Source: Burkholderiales bacterium (GTDB lineage: Bacteria > Pseudomonadota > Gammaproteobacteria > Burkholderiales > Burkholderiaceae_C). Taken from it: a DNA stretch of 47,328 bases. Positions 35,087-45,300 of the stretch are shown here, piece by piece. A program made the translations under genes and the position numbers. Position 1 is the stretch's first letter; each line of letters begins with the position of its first letter. The stretch is from contig CANFPU010000013.1 of NCBI GenBank assembly GCA_947448955.1, forward strand, positions 1-47,328, read 5' to 3'. The notes under the pieces are model-generated. The model saw only the letters and a program-made list of their open reading frames with translations, was not told the DNA's origin and ran no database searches.

Positions 35087-36699
35087 GCAAACTCGCGGTC
35101 GGCTACGACTACATCATCGTCGGTGCCGGCTCGGCCGGCTGCGTGCTGGCCAACCGGCTCAGCGCGGACCCCGCCTGTCGCGTGCTGCTGGTCGAGGCCG
35201 GCGGTGCGGACCACAGTTTCTGGCTGCGCTTGCCGGTGGGCTATTTCCGAACCATTTACGACCATCGTTTTTCCTGGCAGTTCCCGCTTGAACCCCAGCC
35301 GCAGACCAACGGTCGGGCAATGGTCTGGCCACGCGGGCGGGTGCTGGGCGGGTCGAGCGCGATCAACGGCTTGCTCTACATCCGCGGCCAGCGCCAGGAC
35401 TTCGACGACTGGGCCGCACTGGGCGCCAAGGGCTGGGGCTATGCAGACCTGCTGCCTTACTTCAAGCGCTCCGAACGCTTCGAAGGCGGCCAGACCGAGT
35501 TTCACGGCACCGGCGGAGAGCTCGGCGTCTCCGACCTGCGCAACGACCACCCCTGCTGCGAAGCCTGGCTGGTGGCTGCGGCGCAGGCCGGACATCGCCG
35601 CATCGCTGACTTCAATGGTCCGGAATCCACCGGCGTCGGCCCTTACCAGTTGACGCTGCGCGGGCACTGGCGCTGCGACGCGGCCACCGCTTTCCTGGCC
35701 CCGGTGCGAGGCCGCAGCAACCTGGTGGTGGCCACCGGCCTGCAGGTCACACGGGTGTTGGTTGAACAGGGCCGAGCGGTCGGTGTGGCCTGTGTGCAGG
35801 ACGGTGTCGAGCGCGAGCTGCGCGCCAGCGCCGAGGTGATCGTCGCCGCCGGCGCGCTACAGTCTCCGCAGTTGCTGCAGCTCTCGGGCATCGGGCCGGC
35901 GGCGCTGCTGCGCGGGCACGGGATCGCCACCCTGGTGGATGCGCCGGAGGTCGGCGCCAACCTGCAAGACCACTATCAGGCGCGGGTGATCGTCAAGCTC
36001 AAACAACGGCAATCGCTCAACGACGATGTTCGCAATCCGCTGCGCCTGGCGCAGATGGGTTTGCAATGGCTGCTGCGGGCTCGCGGGCCGCTCACGGTGG
36101 GCGCTGGGCAGGTGGGTGGCCTGGCTTGCTCCGAGCATGCCGAGGGCGGACGCGCCGACGTGCTGTTCAATGTGATGCCCTTGTCAGTGGACAAGCCTGG
36201 CGATCCGCTGCACCGTTTCTCGGGCTTTTCGGCCTCGGCCACACAGTGCCGCCCGCTGTCGCGCGGCACCGTGCAGATCGGCTCCGCTGATCCACTGGCA
36301 CCGCCGCGTATCGTCGCCAACTATCTCACCGATCCACACGATGCGAAGGTGCTGGTGGCCGGACTGCAAATGCTCAGAGACATCTACGCCCAACCGGCGT
36401 TTCGCGACCTGATCACCGATGACGAGTACATGCCCGGCAAGCAGGTTCGCACAGCGGCCGAGCTCGAGCACTTCGCACGCCAATTCGGCGGCACCGTGTT
36501 CCATCCCAGCGGCACCTGCCGCATGGGCGGCGACGCGCACTCGGTGGTCGATGCGCGTCTGAGGGTTCGGGGCGTCGATCGGCTGCGCGTGATCGACGCC
36601 TCGGTGATGCCGAGGATGACCTCGACCAACACCAACGCCGCCGCGATCATGATCGGCGAGAAGGGTGCAGCGATGGTGCTCGAAGACGCCGGCGCTTAG
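35083..36699 (+). CDS. GMC-family FAD oxidoreductase (choline dehydrogenase-like)
   Basis: This 538-residue flavoprotein has the FAD motif GAGSAG at 14-19. It also has WPRGRVLGGSSAINGLLYIRG (GMC signature 1), PQLLQLSGIGPAALL (signature 2) and the C-terminal catalytic pair: His in VFHPSGTCRMGG and Asn in TSTNTNAAAIMIGEKG. Members oxidise primary alcohols such as choline, aromatic or polyethylene alcohols, in this case without a signal peptide. The start is GTG 35083, overlapping the binding-protein stop; the upstream frame is a shadow. Coupling to the importer suggests that the imported solute is its alcohol substrate or precursor. Confidence 0.94.
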   Translation: MSKLAVGYDYIIVGAGSAGCVLANRLSADPACRVLLVEAGGADHSFWLRLPVGYFRTIYDHRFSWQFPLEPQPQTNGRAMVWPRGRVLGGSSAINGLLYIRGQRQDFDDWAALGAKGWGYADLLPYFKRSERFEGGQTEFHGTGGELGVSDLRNDHPCCEAWLVAAAQAGHRRIADFNGPESTGVGPYQLTLRGHWRCDAATAFLAPVRGRSNLVVATGLQVTRVLVEQGRAVGVACVQDGVERELRASAEVIVAAGALQSPQLLQLSGIGPAALLRGHGIATLVDAPEVGANLQDHYQARVIVKLKQRQSLNDDVRNPLRLAQMGLQWLLRARGPLTVGAGQVGGLACSEHAEGGRADVLFNVMPLSVDKPGDPLHRFSGFSASATQCRPLSRGTVQIGSADPLAPPRIVANYLTDPHDAKVLVAGLQMLRDIYAQPAFRDLITDDEYMPGKQVRTAAELEHFARQFGGTVFHPSGTCRMGGDAHSVVDARLRVRGVDRLRVIDASVMPRMTSTNTNAAAIMIGEKGAAMVLEDAGA

Positions 36700-36733
36700 C
36701 GTTGGCCAGCCGCATCGCAGCCTGCCATTGGAC

Positions 36734-37720
36734 TCATTCAGGCTGGATGTTGGCTGCCTTGACCACGCCAGACCATTTGACCAGGTCGGTCTTCAAATAG
36801 GCCTCGAACGCCGCCGGATTGCCAGGCGAAGCGGCCGTCATGCCGGCGGCTGCGAACGCAGCGCGGACCTCATCGTTTGCCAGCGCCTTGTTGACCTCGC
36901 CTGCCAAGCGATCGACCACCGAACGCGGCGTGCCGTGCGGCGCCAGAAAGCCCAGCCACTGATCGGCTTCGAAGGTCGGCGCTGCGGCTTCGGCCATCGT
37001 CGGCAATTCTGGCAGTGCGGCAAATCGCTTGGCGCTGGTCACCGCCAGCGCACGCACCTTGCCGGCCTTGATCTGCGGCAGCGCGACGGTCATGTTGGCG
37101 AATTGGAAATCGATGCGTCCAGCGATCTGGTCGTTCATCGCAGCCGGTGCCCCGGTGTAAGGAATGTGCAGCGCGTCCAAGCCCAGCAGCGACTTGAACA
37201 ACTCGCCCGAGAGGTGCGCCGGCGAGCCGATGCCGGCCGACGCGTAGCTGATCTTGCCCGGCTTGGATTTCACCAGCGCAACCAAGTCCTTCACGGTGTT
37301 CAGGCCGGACGACGGGCTGACCACCAGCACCGACGGCGCATAAGCTACCAGCGCGACCGGGTCGAAATCCTTCACCACATCGAAAGGCAGCTTGGCACGC
37401 AGCGCCGCGTTGATGGCCAACGCGCTGGTCGTGAAGACCAGCGTGTGGCCATCGGCTGGCGATTTGGCGACCAGGTCGGCACCGATCACGCCGCCGGCGC
37501 CGACCTTGTTGTCGACCACCACGGCTTGGCCAAGCGCAGCCTGCAGCCTGACGCCAACCAACCTGGCCGCCACGTCGACCAGACCGCCGGCAGGCCAGGG
37601 CACCACCACGCGCAAGGCCTTGCTCGGGAATTCTTGGGCGGCAGCGAGCTGACAGAACGGCAGGCCGCACAACAACGCCAGCACGGCGGTCGAACAGGCT
37701 CGGTACAGCGATCGAATCAT
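36734..37720 (-). CDS. Bug-family solute-binding protein (second orphan)
   Basis: This 328-residue periplasmic protein starts at ATG 37720 and has a signal peptide MIRSLYRACSTAVLALLCGL ending near LAAAQ. The mature part opens LRVVVPWPAGGLVDVAARLVG and contains NKVGAGGVIGADLVAKSPADG, the Bug hallmarks. No TctA or TctB genes lie nearby. A frame-open extension to 37801 is spurious. It is downstream of the two-partner secretion operon on the same strand but separated by 250 bases, and it is convergent with the GMC gene. Confidence 0.93.
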   Translation of the reverse strand: MIRSLYRACSTAVLALLCGLPFCQLAAAQEFPSKALRVVVPWPAGGLVDVAARLVGVRLQAALGQAVVVDNKVGAGGVIGADLVAKSPADGHTLVFTTSALAINAALRAKLPFDVVKDFDPVALVAYAPSVLVVSPSSGLNTVKDLVALVKSKPGKISYASAGIGSPAHLSGELFKSLLGLDALHIPYTGAPAAMNDQIAGRIDFQFANMTVALPQIKAGKVRALAVTSAKRFAALPELPTMAEAAAPTFEADQWLGFLAPHGTPRSVVDRLAGEVNKALANDEVRAAFAAAGMTAASPGNPAAFEAYLKTDLVKWSGVVKAANIQPE

Positions 37721-37896
37721 GGCGCAACTCTGGAAAGGGTGTGACCGATGGACATCCCGCTGGGGATCAACAACGGCTCGGTATGGGTCAAGACGCCGCA
37801 AACTGCTGCCGAAGGTGCAGCAGCCGGCGCGGCCTGGAAGCGGTGGTCTGGTGTGGTGAAACCGACGACACCGGGTTGTGCCGAAAGTTCGAATGA

Positions 37897-37904
37897 TGGT
37901 ACCA
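37897..37904. promoter_or_regulatory. candidate GntR-like palindrome upstream of the Bug gene
   Basis: TGGTACCA is a perfect 8-bp palindrome 177 bases upstream of the Bug gene start, in the 250-base gap after tpsB. The neighbouring bases are AT-richer than average. GntR-family operators often contain TGGT-N-ACCA. The remaining gap holds a 6-bp repeat (CCGGTG, three copies near 37936-37953) and no other clear signal. Weak evidence. Confidence 0.3.
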
Positions 37905-37969
37905 CTTGACCCTATAGCCGCCGAGCGATGCGGGTCCGGTGCCGGTGCCGGTGCCGCGCTGTCACACCC

Positions 37970-39679
37970 TCAAAACCGCTTGATGACTTCGATCAGCAGT
38001 CTTTTACGGCGACCAGGGTCGTCGTTAACAAGCGCCTGGTTGGCACGGGCCATGCGCAGGTCCACCTGGGTATCGGTCAGGACGGCGAAGCGCAATCCCA
38101 GCGCCTGAGAGCTGAGGTGCGCCGACGTCGCCTCGATATTCGGGGCGGGCCGGGTGCGCACGCTCGCGCTGTCAGTCGACAGGTAAACCTGCAGATTGCC
38201 GATGGTCGGATCCAGGCCAACGCTCAATGGGCGGCTCAACTCCAGACTGGCCCCGAAGCCCTGATCGCCGGAGATGATGGCTGACGGAAAACCCCGGCCA
38301 ATGCCAGGGCCGCCAAAGGCCAGGCGTTCGCCGGCCAGCAACCTGTCGCGGGTGTATTGGCCGCTGGCGGTGAAGGCCAGACTGAACTGATAGGGCAGGG
38401 CCTGGCTACGCTGCAGACCGAGGACGAATTTTCGGAACAGGGGGTTGAATCCTGGTGTCGACGGCGGCTGACCGTCGACGGCGCCGATCGCCGCAATGCC
38501 TCGCGCCAAGCCCAGGCTGACACTTTGCGTGCCACCCATCCAGCCGTTCAAAGCCCATGTGCCGGCCAGATCGAGCACGCTGGCGCGATCGTGTGTCAAC
38601 ACGGCGCCGCCCAGCGTGGTCTTGCTGTCGTTGAGCGCCAGCCCGCCGTCCAGATAGACAGAGCTGACGCGCGAACGTTGCAGCGCATAGCGCCATCGCG
38701 AGGTCAGCCCAACCGCGTTGCTCTGAATCTCGAGGCTCTCGAGCGTGCCGCTTGGCTTGGACTCGCTCAGCGTCCCACCCAGGCTGAACATCAGCCCGCG
38801 ACTTCCCAGGGCCTGGGCATAGCGGGTAACGACACTGCGGATACCCGAAAAGCCGTTGGAGCTTGTGCCGGATCCCGTCAGGCTGAGATTGAGTTGCCCC
38901 GGACTCTTCAAGGGTTGCTGCAGCGTGAGGTTGTAGTTCAGCGAATAGGGGCCGGTGGTTTGGGATCCGGTGTTGTTGGCCGTGACCAGTTGTGATCCGC
39001 CGACGGCGCTGACCGTCAGCAGAAGGTCCGAGGTGCCCAGTTCGGCGCCCGGGCGCAGCACCGCAGTGGCTGATACGCCTGGCAGGTCATTGATGGTGAG
39101 CAGCACCCGCTCGAGACCGGCCAGATCGAGCGGACGGATCTCCGACAAGTGGCGCGCGAAGCTTGCCACACGCTCGTTGGTCGACTCGTCCGAGCCTTCG
39201 ACAAACACCTGCGACACGTGGCCTTCGACCACCCTGATCTTGAAGATGCCGTCCTTGACCTGCTGCGGCGGCAAGAAGACCCGCACCAGAAAAAATCCCC
39301 GGTCACGGTACTTCTGCTCCAACTCGCTGGCAGCGTCGCGTATCGCCGTCAAACCCAAGGTCCGGTTCAGCAGCGGCGCGAACAGCCCGTCGACCTCGGC
39401 CTTCGAAAAATGCGTGGCGCCTTCGACCTCGACACCTGAGACCGTGAACTCCAATTCGTCAACCGCCTTGGGAACCGCCGACTTTTCCGGCGCCAGGATG
39501 CGCAAGTCGAACTTCGGGGTTGCCGGCAGCGGGTTGGGAACTCGCTCACGCAGGAGGTTGAGCTGATCGATTTGCCGCAACTGTTCAGCGCTGAGGCCTT
39601 GCTGCGCCTGTGCCGCGAAACCCAGACCCATCGCGACGACGACCAGACCAGCCCGCCGCGCCTCGGCTCCAGAGGTCAT
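37970..39679 (-). CDS. TpsB/FhaC/ShlB-family two-partner secretion outer-membrane transporter
   Basis: This 569-residue protein has a signal peptide (RAGLVVVAMGLGFAAQAQQ region) and a helical linker (QLRQIDQLNLLRERV). Its POTRA domains include FTVSGVEVEGATHFSKAEVD and GFFLVRVFLPPQQVKDGIFK. A C-terminal beta-barrel follows and ends in RLLIEVIKRF, with the terminal Phe typical of outer-membrane proteins. TpsB proteins translocate and sometimes activate one TpsA exoprotein. I choose ATG 39679 (GGAGG seven bases upstream), giving TGATG with the cyclase stop; GTG 39682 is possible. It is the last gene of the CHAT operon, which is an unusual place for tpsB. Confidence 0.92.
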   Translation of the reverse strand: MTSGAEARRAGLVVVAMGLGFAAQAQQGLSAEQLRQIDQLNLLRERVPNPLPATPKFDLRILAPEKSAVPKAVDELEFTVSGVEVEGATHFSKAEVDGLFAPLLNRTLGLTAIRDAASELEQKYRDRGFFLVRVFLPPQQVKDGIFKIRVVEGHVSQVFVEGSDESTNERVASFARHLSEIRPLDLAGLERVLLTINDLPGVSATAVLRPGAELGTSDLLLTVSAVGGSQLVTANNTGSQTTGPYSLNYNLTLQQPLKSPGQLNLSLTGSGTSSNGFSGIRSVVTRYAQALGSRGLMFSLGGTLSESKPSGTLESLEIQSNAVGLTSRWRYALQRSRVSSVYLDGGLALNDSKTTLGGAVLTHDRASVLDLAGTWALNGWMGGTQSVSLGLARGIAAIGAVDGQPPSTPGFNPLFRKFVLGLQRSQALPYQFSLAFTASGQYTRDRLLAGERLAFGGPGIGRGFPSAIISGDQGFGASLELSRPLSVGLDPTIGNLQVYLSTDSASVRTRPAPNIEATSAHLSSQALGLRFAVLTDTQVDLRMARANQALVNDDPGRRKRLLIEVIKRF

Positions 39680-41625
39680 CACTTGTCCTCCATGATGACA
39701 AAGTTGTTGTTGAGACCGGACTCGACGCGGTCAAAATGGAACTGAATCAAAGCGTCATCAGGGTAATCTCGATGCAAGGCCCGAACCGCATCGGCAGCAC
39801 CTGGGTCTTCGTCCTTGAGCAATGCGTAGGCCTCCAGATAGCGGCGATACAAGGGCGCCGCGGCTTCTGCGTCAGTGACCGGGTTATAGAGGTCGACGCC
39901 AGTGAGCTTGCCCTTGAGGACGACGTTGCCGATCGGGCGGAAATGAAGATCGGGGCATTGCGACACCACCGCATCGGTGCAGCAGATACGGGTGCCGAAA
40001 TACTTGTTCACGCCCTCAGTGCGCGCTGCGGTGTTGACAGTGTCGCCCAAGGCTGTGAAGTCCATCCGTGCCTGGGAGCCGAAATTGCCGATGACCGCAG
40101 GCCCCGAATGCACACCCAGCCGGGTATGACCGAGCGGAATGCCAGCGGCGTTCTGAGCGATCCTGAAGGTCTCCGCGAAAGCATCGAGTTCGAGCGCACA
40201 GCGCACAGCGCGAGACACATGGTCGGCTTGTGCGATAGGCGCATTGAAGATCGACATGATCGCGTCGCCAATGAACTTGTCGACCATGCCGCCGTGGCGC
40301 AAGATGATCTCGCAGCCCCCGTCGAGGTAAGCGTTGAGCACATCCGAGAGCTTCTCGGCGCTGAGTTTCTCCGACAAGGTGGTGAAGCCGGCGATGTCGG
40401 TGAAGATGAAGCTCAGTTCACGCCTGACCCCGGAGATGCTGAGGCTCTCAGGGTTCTCGACCAACTGGTTGACCACCGTGGGGGAAACGTAGCGGGAGAA
40501 AGCGCCCTGGACAAACTCTCGCTGCTTGCGCTCGGCGCTGCCCAACAGCACATCCATCATCCACAACGACAACACCAGCGCGAGGGATGGCGCCATCAGC
40601 GGCAGCAGCGGCAGCCCTTGGTTGAAACCGAGAAAGGCCCCGACCCAGAACACCGCCAGGACCAACAGGCCACAGAAAACGTTGAAGGCGATACCTTTCT
40701 TCAGCATTCCAATCAACAGTCCCATCAGGGACAGACAGAACGCCAACGAGACCGTCCAAGGCAAGCCCAGCCTCAGCGGCTTGCGGCCCTCAAGGTACTG
40801 GGCGATCGAATGGGCATGCACCATCACCCCTGGCATCTGGCCACGTTCATCGTCGTACAGCACCGCCATCGGTGTACGGTGCCGATCGGTGAGAGACAGC
40901 ATCGCACCCACCAGCACGATCTTGCCTGCGAACCACGGGTCGGGCAGCGCAGCCAGTGCATGCGATGGATAGGCCGCAAATGGCTGCGTCTCGGCATCCT
41001 GCCTCGGCTTCCAGGCGATCTCCACCTGCTCGGCCGAGGTGGTGATGCCGGCAATCTCGGCCACCCTTCGGGCGAGGCCCTTTGGTTCGGCCGCTCGGGC
41101 TTCGCCTGGAACGATCCAGCGCGCGGCACCGTCAAACGGATCGGAAGCGATGTTCGCAGTGGCGCGAATCTTCTCCGGCACGAAGTCATTCAGGTAAGCG
41201 AGTTGCTCTTCATTGACGACTTCCGGTGAGCTGATATAGGACACCAGCAACGGCACCTTGGTTGCCCGCAAGGCTTCTTTCAGCGCCTCGTCCTTGGCCG
41301 GCTCGGTGGCTTGGTCCAACAACACGTCGAGTACGATCAGGCGTGCGCCTTTCTTTTCGAGTGTCTGCAGCAACTGCGCAAGAAACGCACGGTCAACAGG
41401 CGATCTATAGGGGAACTTCGTCACCGTCTCTTCGGTGATCGCCGCGACGACGATGTCCTTCGATTGCGGCTGCGGCGGCTGCAACGCCGCGATGCGAATG
41501 TCGGCAGCCGCGTTCTCCAGTCCGGCCAGAAAGGTCACGTAGCGGGTGCTGACGGTGGCGAGCGCCGTGGAGGCCAGCACCACACCGATCACGCTTGCAA
41601 TTTGCCGGAGATGCTTGGCTTTCAT
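39679..41625 (-). CDS. CHASE2-domain class III adenylate cyclase
   Basis: This 648-residue membrane cyclase has a helix near 11-30 and a CHASE2 sensor domain in the periplasm (about 40-285, including KFPYRSPVDRAFLAQLL). Three helices follow (about 288-310, 312-334, 338-362), then a class III catalytic domain at about 403-600. Metal-binding Asp410 (FTDIAGFT) and Asp454 (GDAIMSIF) are present. Lys450 and Asp522 are the ATP-specifying pair, and Asn531 and Arg535 the transition-state residues. So it should make cAMP from ATP in response to an envelope signal. Its ATG overlaps the stop of the preceding small exported protein, and its stop overlaps tpsB. Confidence 0.95.
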   Translation of the reverse strand: MKAKHLRQIASVIGVVLASTALATVSTRYVTFLAGLENAAADIRIAALQPPQPQSKDIVVAAITEETVTKFPYRSPVDRAFLAQLLQTLEKKGARLIVLDVLLDQATEPAKDEALKEALRATKVPLLVSYISSPEVVNEEQLAYLNDFVPEKIRATANIASDPFDGAARWIVPGEARAAEPKGLARRVAEIAGITTSAEQVEIAWKPRQDAETQPFAAYPSHALAALPDPWFAGKIVLVGAMLSLTDRHRTPMAVLYDDERGQMPGVMVHAHSIAQYLEGRKPLRLGLPWTVSLAFCLSLMGLLIGMLKKGIAFNVFCGLLVLAVFWVGAFLGFNQGLPLLPLMAPSLALVLSLWMMDVLLGSAERKQREFVQGAFSRYVSPTVVNQLVENPESLSISGVRRELSFIFTDIAGFTTLSEKLSAEKLSDVLNAYLDGGCEIILRHGGMVDKFIGDAIMSIFNAPIAQADHVSRAVRCALELDAFAETFRIAQNAAGIPLGHTRLGVHSGPAVIGNFGSQARMDFTALGDTVNTAARTEGVNKYFGTRICCTDAVVSQCPDLHFRPIGNVVLKGKLTGVDLYNPVTDAEAAAPLYRRYLEAYALLKDEDPGAADAVRALHRDYPDDALIQFHFDRVESGLNNNFVIMEDK

Positions 41626-42353
41626 GGTGGCTTGTCGAGCGCCTGCCGAAGCTGGGCGAGCAGCGCGTCGGCCTGCTGTATGCAGCCTTTTTCAAGCATC
41701 CAGGAGGTCAACACGAGCTTGTTGTCCAGATCTTTGGGAATTTGCACCAAGCTGATGGCGTGTTCCTTCTCGGCGTGGCGAATCAAGTACAAGGTGTTGC
41801 CCTCGAACTTGGCCAAAGGCGGCATGGGCTGCCGATCCTGGCCGACATTCCAAACGAATTGAGCACTCCAAGAGCGATCAAACGGCAGCAGCGTGAACTG
41901 TTCGACCCGGTCCACCTGAGGCCGCCACCAGACCGGCAACTCACCTTCCATCAGGCAACGTGCGCCGGGCCGGCTGATGTCCACCAGCCAAGGGTCCGGT
42001 ATCTTGACCGCAGCCGTGCCAGCTCGGATGACACCGACCGAACTGGTGCGTGCATCGCGAGTGGCCACCAGCGCAGCCAGCGCGAGCTTGGGGTCAGCAG
42101 CACTACCGGACGCGGCGAAGGCCTCGCCGCTAACAGGTCCTTTGAGCGCAACGCTCCTGCCATCGGCCCCGATCACGGTCAGCCGCTCGCCCTCCTTCAG
42201 CACGATGGTGGCAGAGCTGTCGAGGCTCATGCCCGCTTTGTAGACCCCGCTTCGCGCTTCGAGCACGACGAGTTTGGCCGCAAGGCCCGGCGCGCTGAGC
42301 AGGCACCAACAGAGCAGATGAAGCCAGAGACGTGTTTGCAAGCCCGACCTCAC
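41622..42353 (-). CDS. exported protein of unknown function with an SH3/FecR-like N-terminal segment
   Basis: This 243-residue protein has a clear signal peptide (TRLWLHLLCWCLLSAPGLAA). An all-beta segment follows, VLKEGERLTVIGADGRSVAL then KGPVSG, resembling the periplasmic part of FecR-type proteins that read out secretion or uptake. The rest (GARCLMEGELPVWWRPQ, FDRSWSAQFVWNVG, a helical tail with DALLAQLRQAL) matches nothing I recognise. It carries only two or three cysteines. The start is GTG 42353, overlapping the CHAT stop; its own stop overlaps the cyclase start. Its fixed place between an exported protease and an envelope sensor suggests a signalling or adaptor role. Confidence 0.75.
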   Translation of the reverse strand: MRSGLQTRLWLHLLCWCLLSAPGLAAKLVVLEARSGVYKAGMSLDSSATIVLKEGERLTVIGADGRSVALKGPVSGEAFAASGSAADPKLALAALVATRDARTSSVGVIRAGTAAVKIPDPWLVDISRPGARCLMEGELPVWWRPQVDRVEQFTLLPFDRSWSAQFVWNVGQDRQPMPPLAKFEGNTLYLIRHAEKEHAISLVQIPKDLDNKLVLTSWMLEKGCIQQADALLAQLRQALDKPP

Positions 42354-45300
42354 TTGGACGCCAGCGCCGCCTGCGGCTTGAGCAGTTGCGCACTGGAGGC
42401 TGCCATGCCATCGCCAACCACGACAAAGGCGGCCCAGAAAAACGGATGGGCAGTCTCCTTGTGCGCCATGAGCTTGGCCTGCGCCGCCTGGAGCGCCACG
42501 CTGACACCGCCCTTGAGCTCAGGGCCAAGCGAACCAAACAGCGTCGCCATCAGCTGCGCAGTGGCGGCCGAGGGCACCTGCCAATGGCTCACCACCAGGC
42601 TGCGTGCCCCGGCAAAGAAAAAGGACTCGGCCAGCCCGGAGAGCGCTTCGCCACCAAACTTGCCCGCACCGCCGGCGGTGTTGCAGGCCGAAAGAACCAC
42701 CAAATCCGCATTGAGCTTGAGCCCAGCCACTTCGCTCGCCTCAATCAAGCCATCCTGCAGCTTTGACGCTGGCTGCACGGTCGGCGGTGTCAACACCAGA
42801 CCTGGCTCTGACTGACATTTGAGCTCACCCGGCAGCAGGCCGTGGGTCGCGAAATACAGGATGCGGTAGTCCGACAGATTCTGCGCACGGAAGTTGACTT
42901 CGTTGGCTTCGCCACGCAAGAACAGCGTCGATGATCCAGCGCCCAGAATGGCGGCGACTTTGCTGAGCTCGGACGAGGTCTCTGGCAAGGGCGACAAGGC
43001 GCGCAGAACAGCGCCATCCATCGGGCCGGCCGGCCGGCAACCCTCAGCCGCTTTGGCGGCGTCGCTCAACGCTGCGAACTTGGCCCCCTCCAGCACCGGG
43101 TCACCGAATGCGAGCATGACCTTGGGCGGCACAATCTTCGGCGCGGCGCCGCGCAAGGTGTAGAAAGCCTGCATCGACGGGGTGTGTGAGATCGCGAACT
43201 TCTGTCCCAGCCAGGACGCTTGGCTGTAGTTGCGGTCAGCAGGCGGGGCGGTGACGAGCAAACCGAAAGGCAGGCTCGCCAAAGCACCCTTGCCGGCGAC
43301 GATCAGATGATCGAGGCCTTGGAGTTGCCCCTCGAGTCGCGAAAACAGCGTTTTGTAGAGCGCATGCGAGCGCAGCAGGTCAAATTCGTTGATGGCGCCG
43401 CCCTGGACCTCAAGCGCGCGACGCAAAGCAGCCACAGAGTCCGCCAACCCGGCCTCGCCCTCGCTGATTTTCGCGACGTAATTTCCCTGCCGCTTGGTCA
43501 ACTGGATGAATGACCGCTTCTTGCCAACGATGAACGACACGATCGCCTCGCGCTCGCCCAGGCGCTTTCGCATCTCTGTGAGCTCGATTGGGCTGGGGTT
43601 GGCGAGCCGGTCGTAATTTGGAAATTGTGCCGCCAGCTGCTGCTTGAGCGCGCTGATGCGCCGCTGCTTGTCGGCAATCGCTTGTTGCAGCCGCGTCTCG
43701 ACGATGGCACTGCGTTCGGCGTCAGGCAGCGACTGCTCGTTGGCGTACGCCGACCGTGCAACTTCAAGCTCCCGCTGAATGGCTTGCAGTTGCTCAACCA
43801 CGGTGGCGATCGCCGGGTCGTCAACGGCCAGGCGCGCCTGCGCCTTGGCGATCGTCTTGTCTATCAGGCTGGAGCGAGCGAGTTGGAAGGCTTCGAACGC
43901 TTCTGCAAACAGGCCTTGTCGCTCGGTGTTGTCACTCAGCGTTTCGGCATGGTCTGTGATAGCGGTGACAAACGGCACCAACTGCTCGTTGCTGATCACC
44001 TCGGCCGACTGCGGCAGCGTGCGGGCGATCTTGAAGGCGCTGCGATAGGCGATGATCGCGGAGGTGTTCATGCCTTCGCTCTGGTAGGCCCTGCCCAGCG
44101 CGGTGAGCACAGGCAAGGTCGAAGCGCCATCGCCAAACACCTGCCGACGAATCGCGAGTGCAGCATTGAAGTAGGTTTCCGAGGCCGACAAGCGCCCCTG
44201 CGCCACACTGACTTCGCCGAGTGTCGACATCACGTCGGCTTTCCACCAATTGGGCGCCGACTTCACCTGGTTGAGCAGCAACAAAGACTCACTGGCCATG
44301 GCGCCGGCTGAAACGACGTCATCGTTGCGCAAGGCCATTCTGGCCTGGAAGTCGAGTGCCATGGCCAGTTCGGCCAGCTCGGGTTCGAAATTGGCCGTCG
44401 TGTCGCCCCGCAACACGCTCCTCTCGTTGTTGCCGACAGCCAGCTTGCGCCAGGCATTGGTCGCGGCATCAGCGTTCTTGAGTGCGGCTTCGTAATCCTG
44501 CCGGTTGGCGGCTTCGAACCCTAGATAAGTGGCCATCCTCGCACGGTCAGCTTCAAACGGCGATTTTTGAACAATGGCCTCGGCACGCCGGAACAGCGCT
44601 TGCGCCTCTTCTGTCTTGGCCTGGTTGCTGACCGTGAGCGCCAGATCCATCAGCGTGTCGGCGATGGCTGGGTCATTCTCCGAAAGCAGCTTGACTTGCA
44701 AGTCCAACGCTTTGCGAAAGATGTCCTCGGCCTGCGCGAAATTGAAATTGTTGCTGGCACTGCGCGCTTGCTGAGTCAATTGGCGGAAGCGCTCGAGGTC
44801 GCTGGAAGAAGCCAGCACGATCGGCTTTCCCCACAGCTTTTGCAGCGCTTCCTTGCTGGCGTACTCGCTAATCTGCGTCGCGCTCAGACCGGCTGCTTTG
44901 AGCATGACTGGCAGCAACAGCGCGGATCCGTCGGCCACTGCGAGCGTTTTCTGGCCGCCGCTCAGCATGACCAGATGGGGCCAACCGCCCAACTTGAGTT
45001 GGCAAGGCAGCAAGGCCACCGTCGCGCCGCCACTCGATTCGACCCAAGTCGCTGCGGCGCAAGACGCACGAGAGGCAATGGTTCTGGCCATGGCACTGCG
45101 CTCATACTGAGACCACAGTGCCGCCCTGGAGGCCTCCACAGTCTGGTTGCCTCCGGACAACAACTGGCCGTAAGCCAGCTGACCTGCCAGATTGCCATCG
45201 CAGTAAATCTGTTGATCGGTCGGGATGCCGACTCGCTCGGCAATGTCATCGCGCTCACGGGCCTCACAGCGCTCATTGAGCAAATTCATGCCCAGATTGA

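Noticed and set aside
39610-41229. Forward open frame of 539 codons across tpsB and the cyclase
   Set aside because: Antisense to two genes with intact catalytic and barrel motifs.
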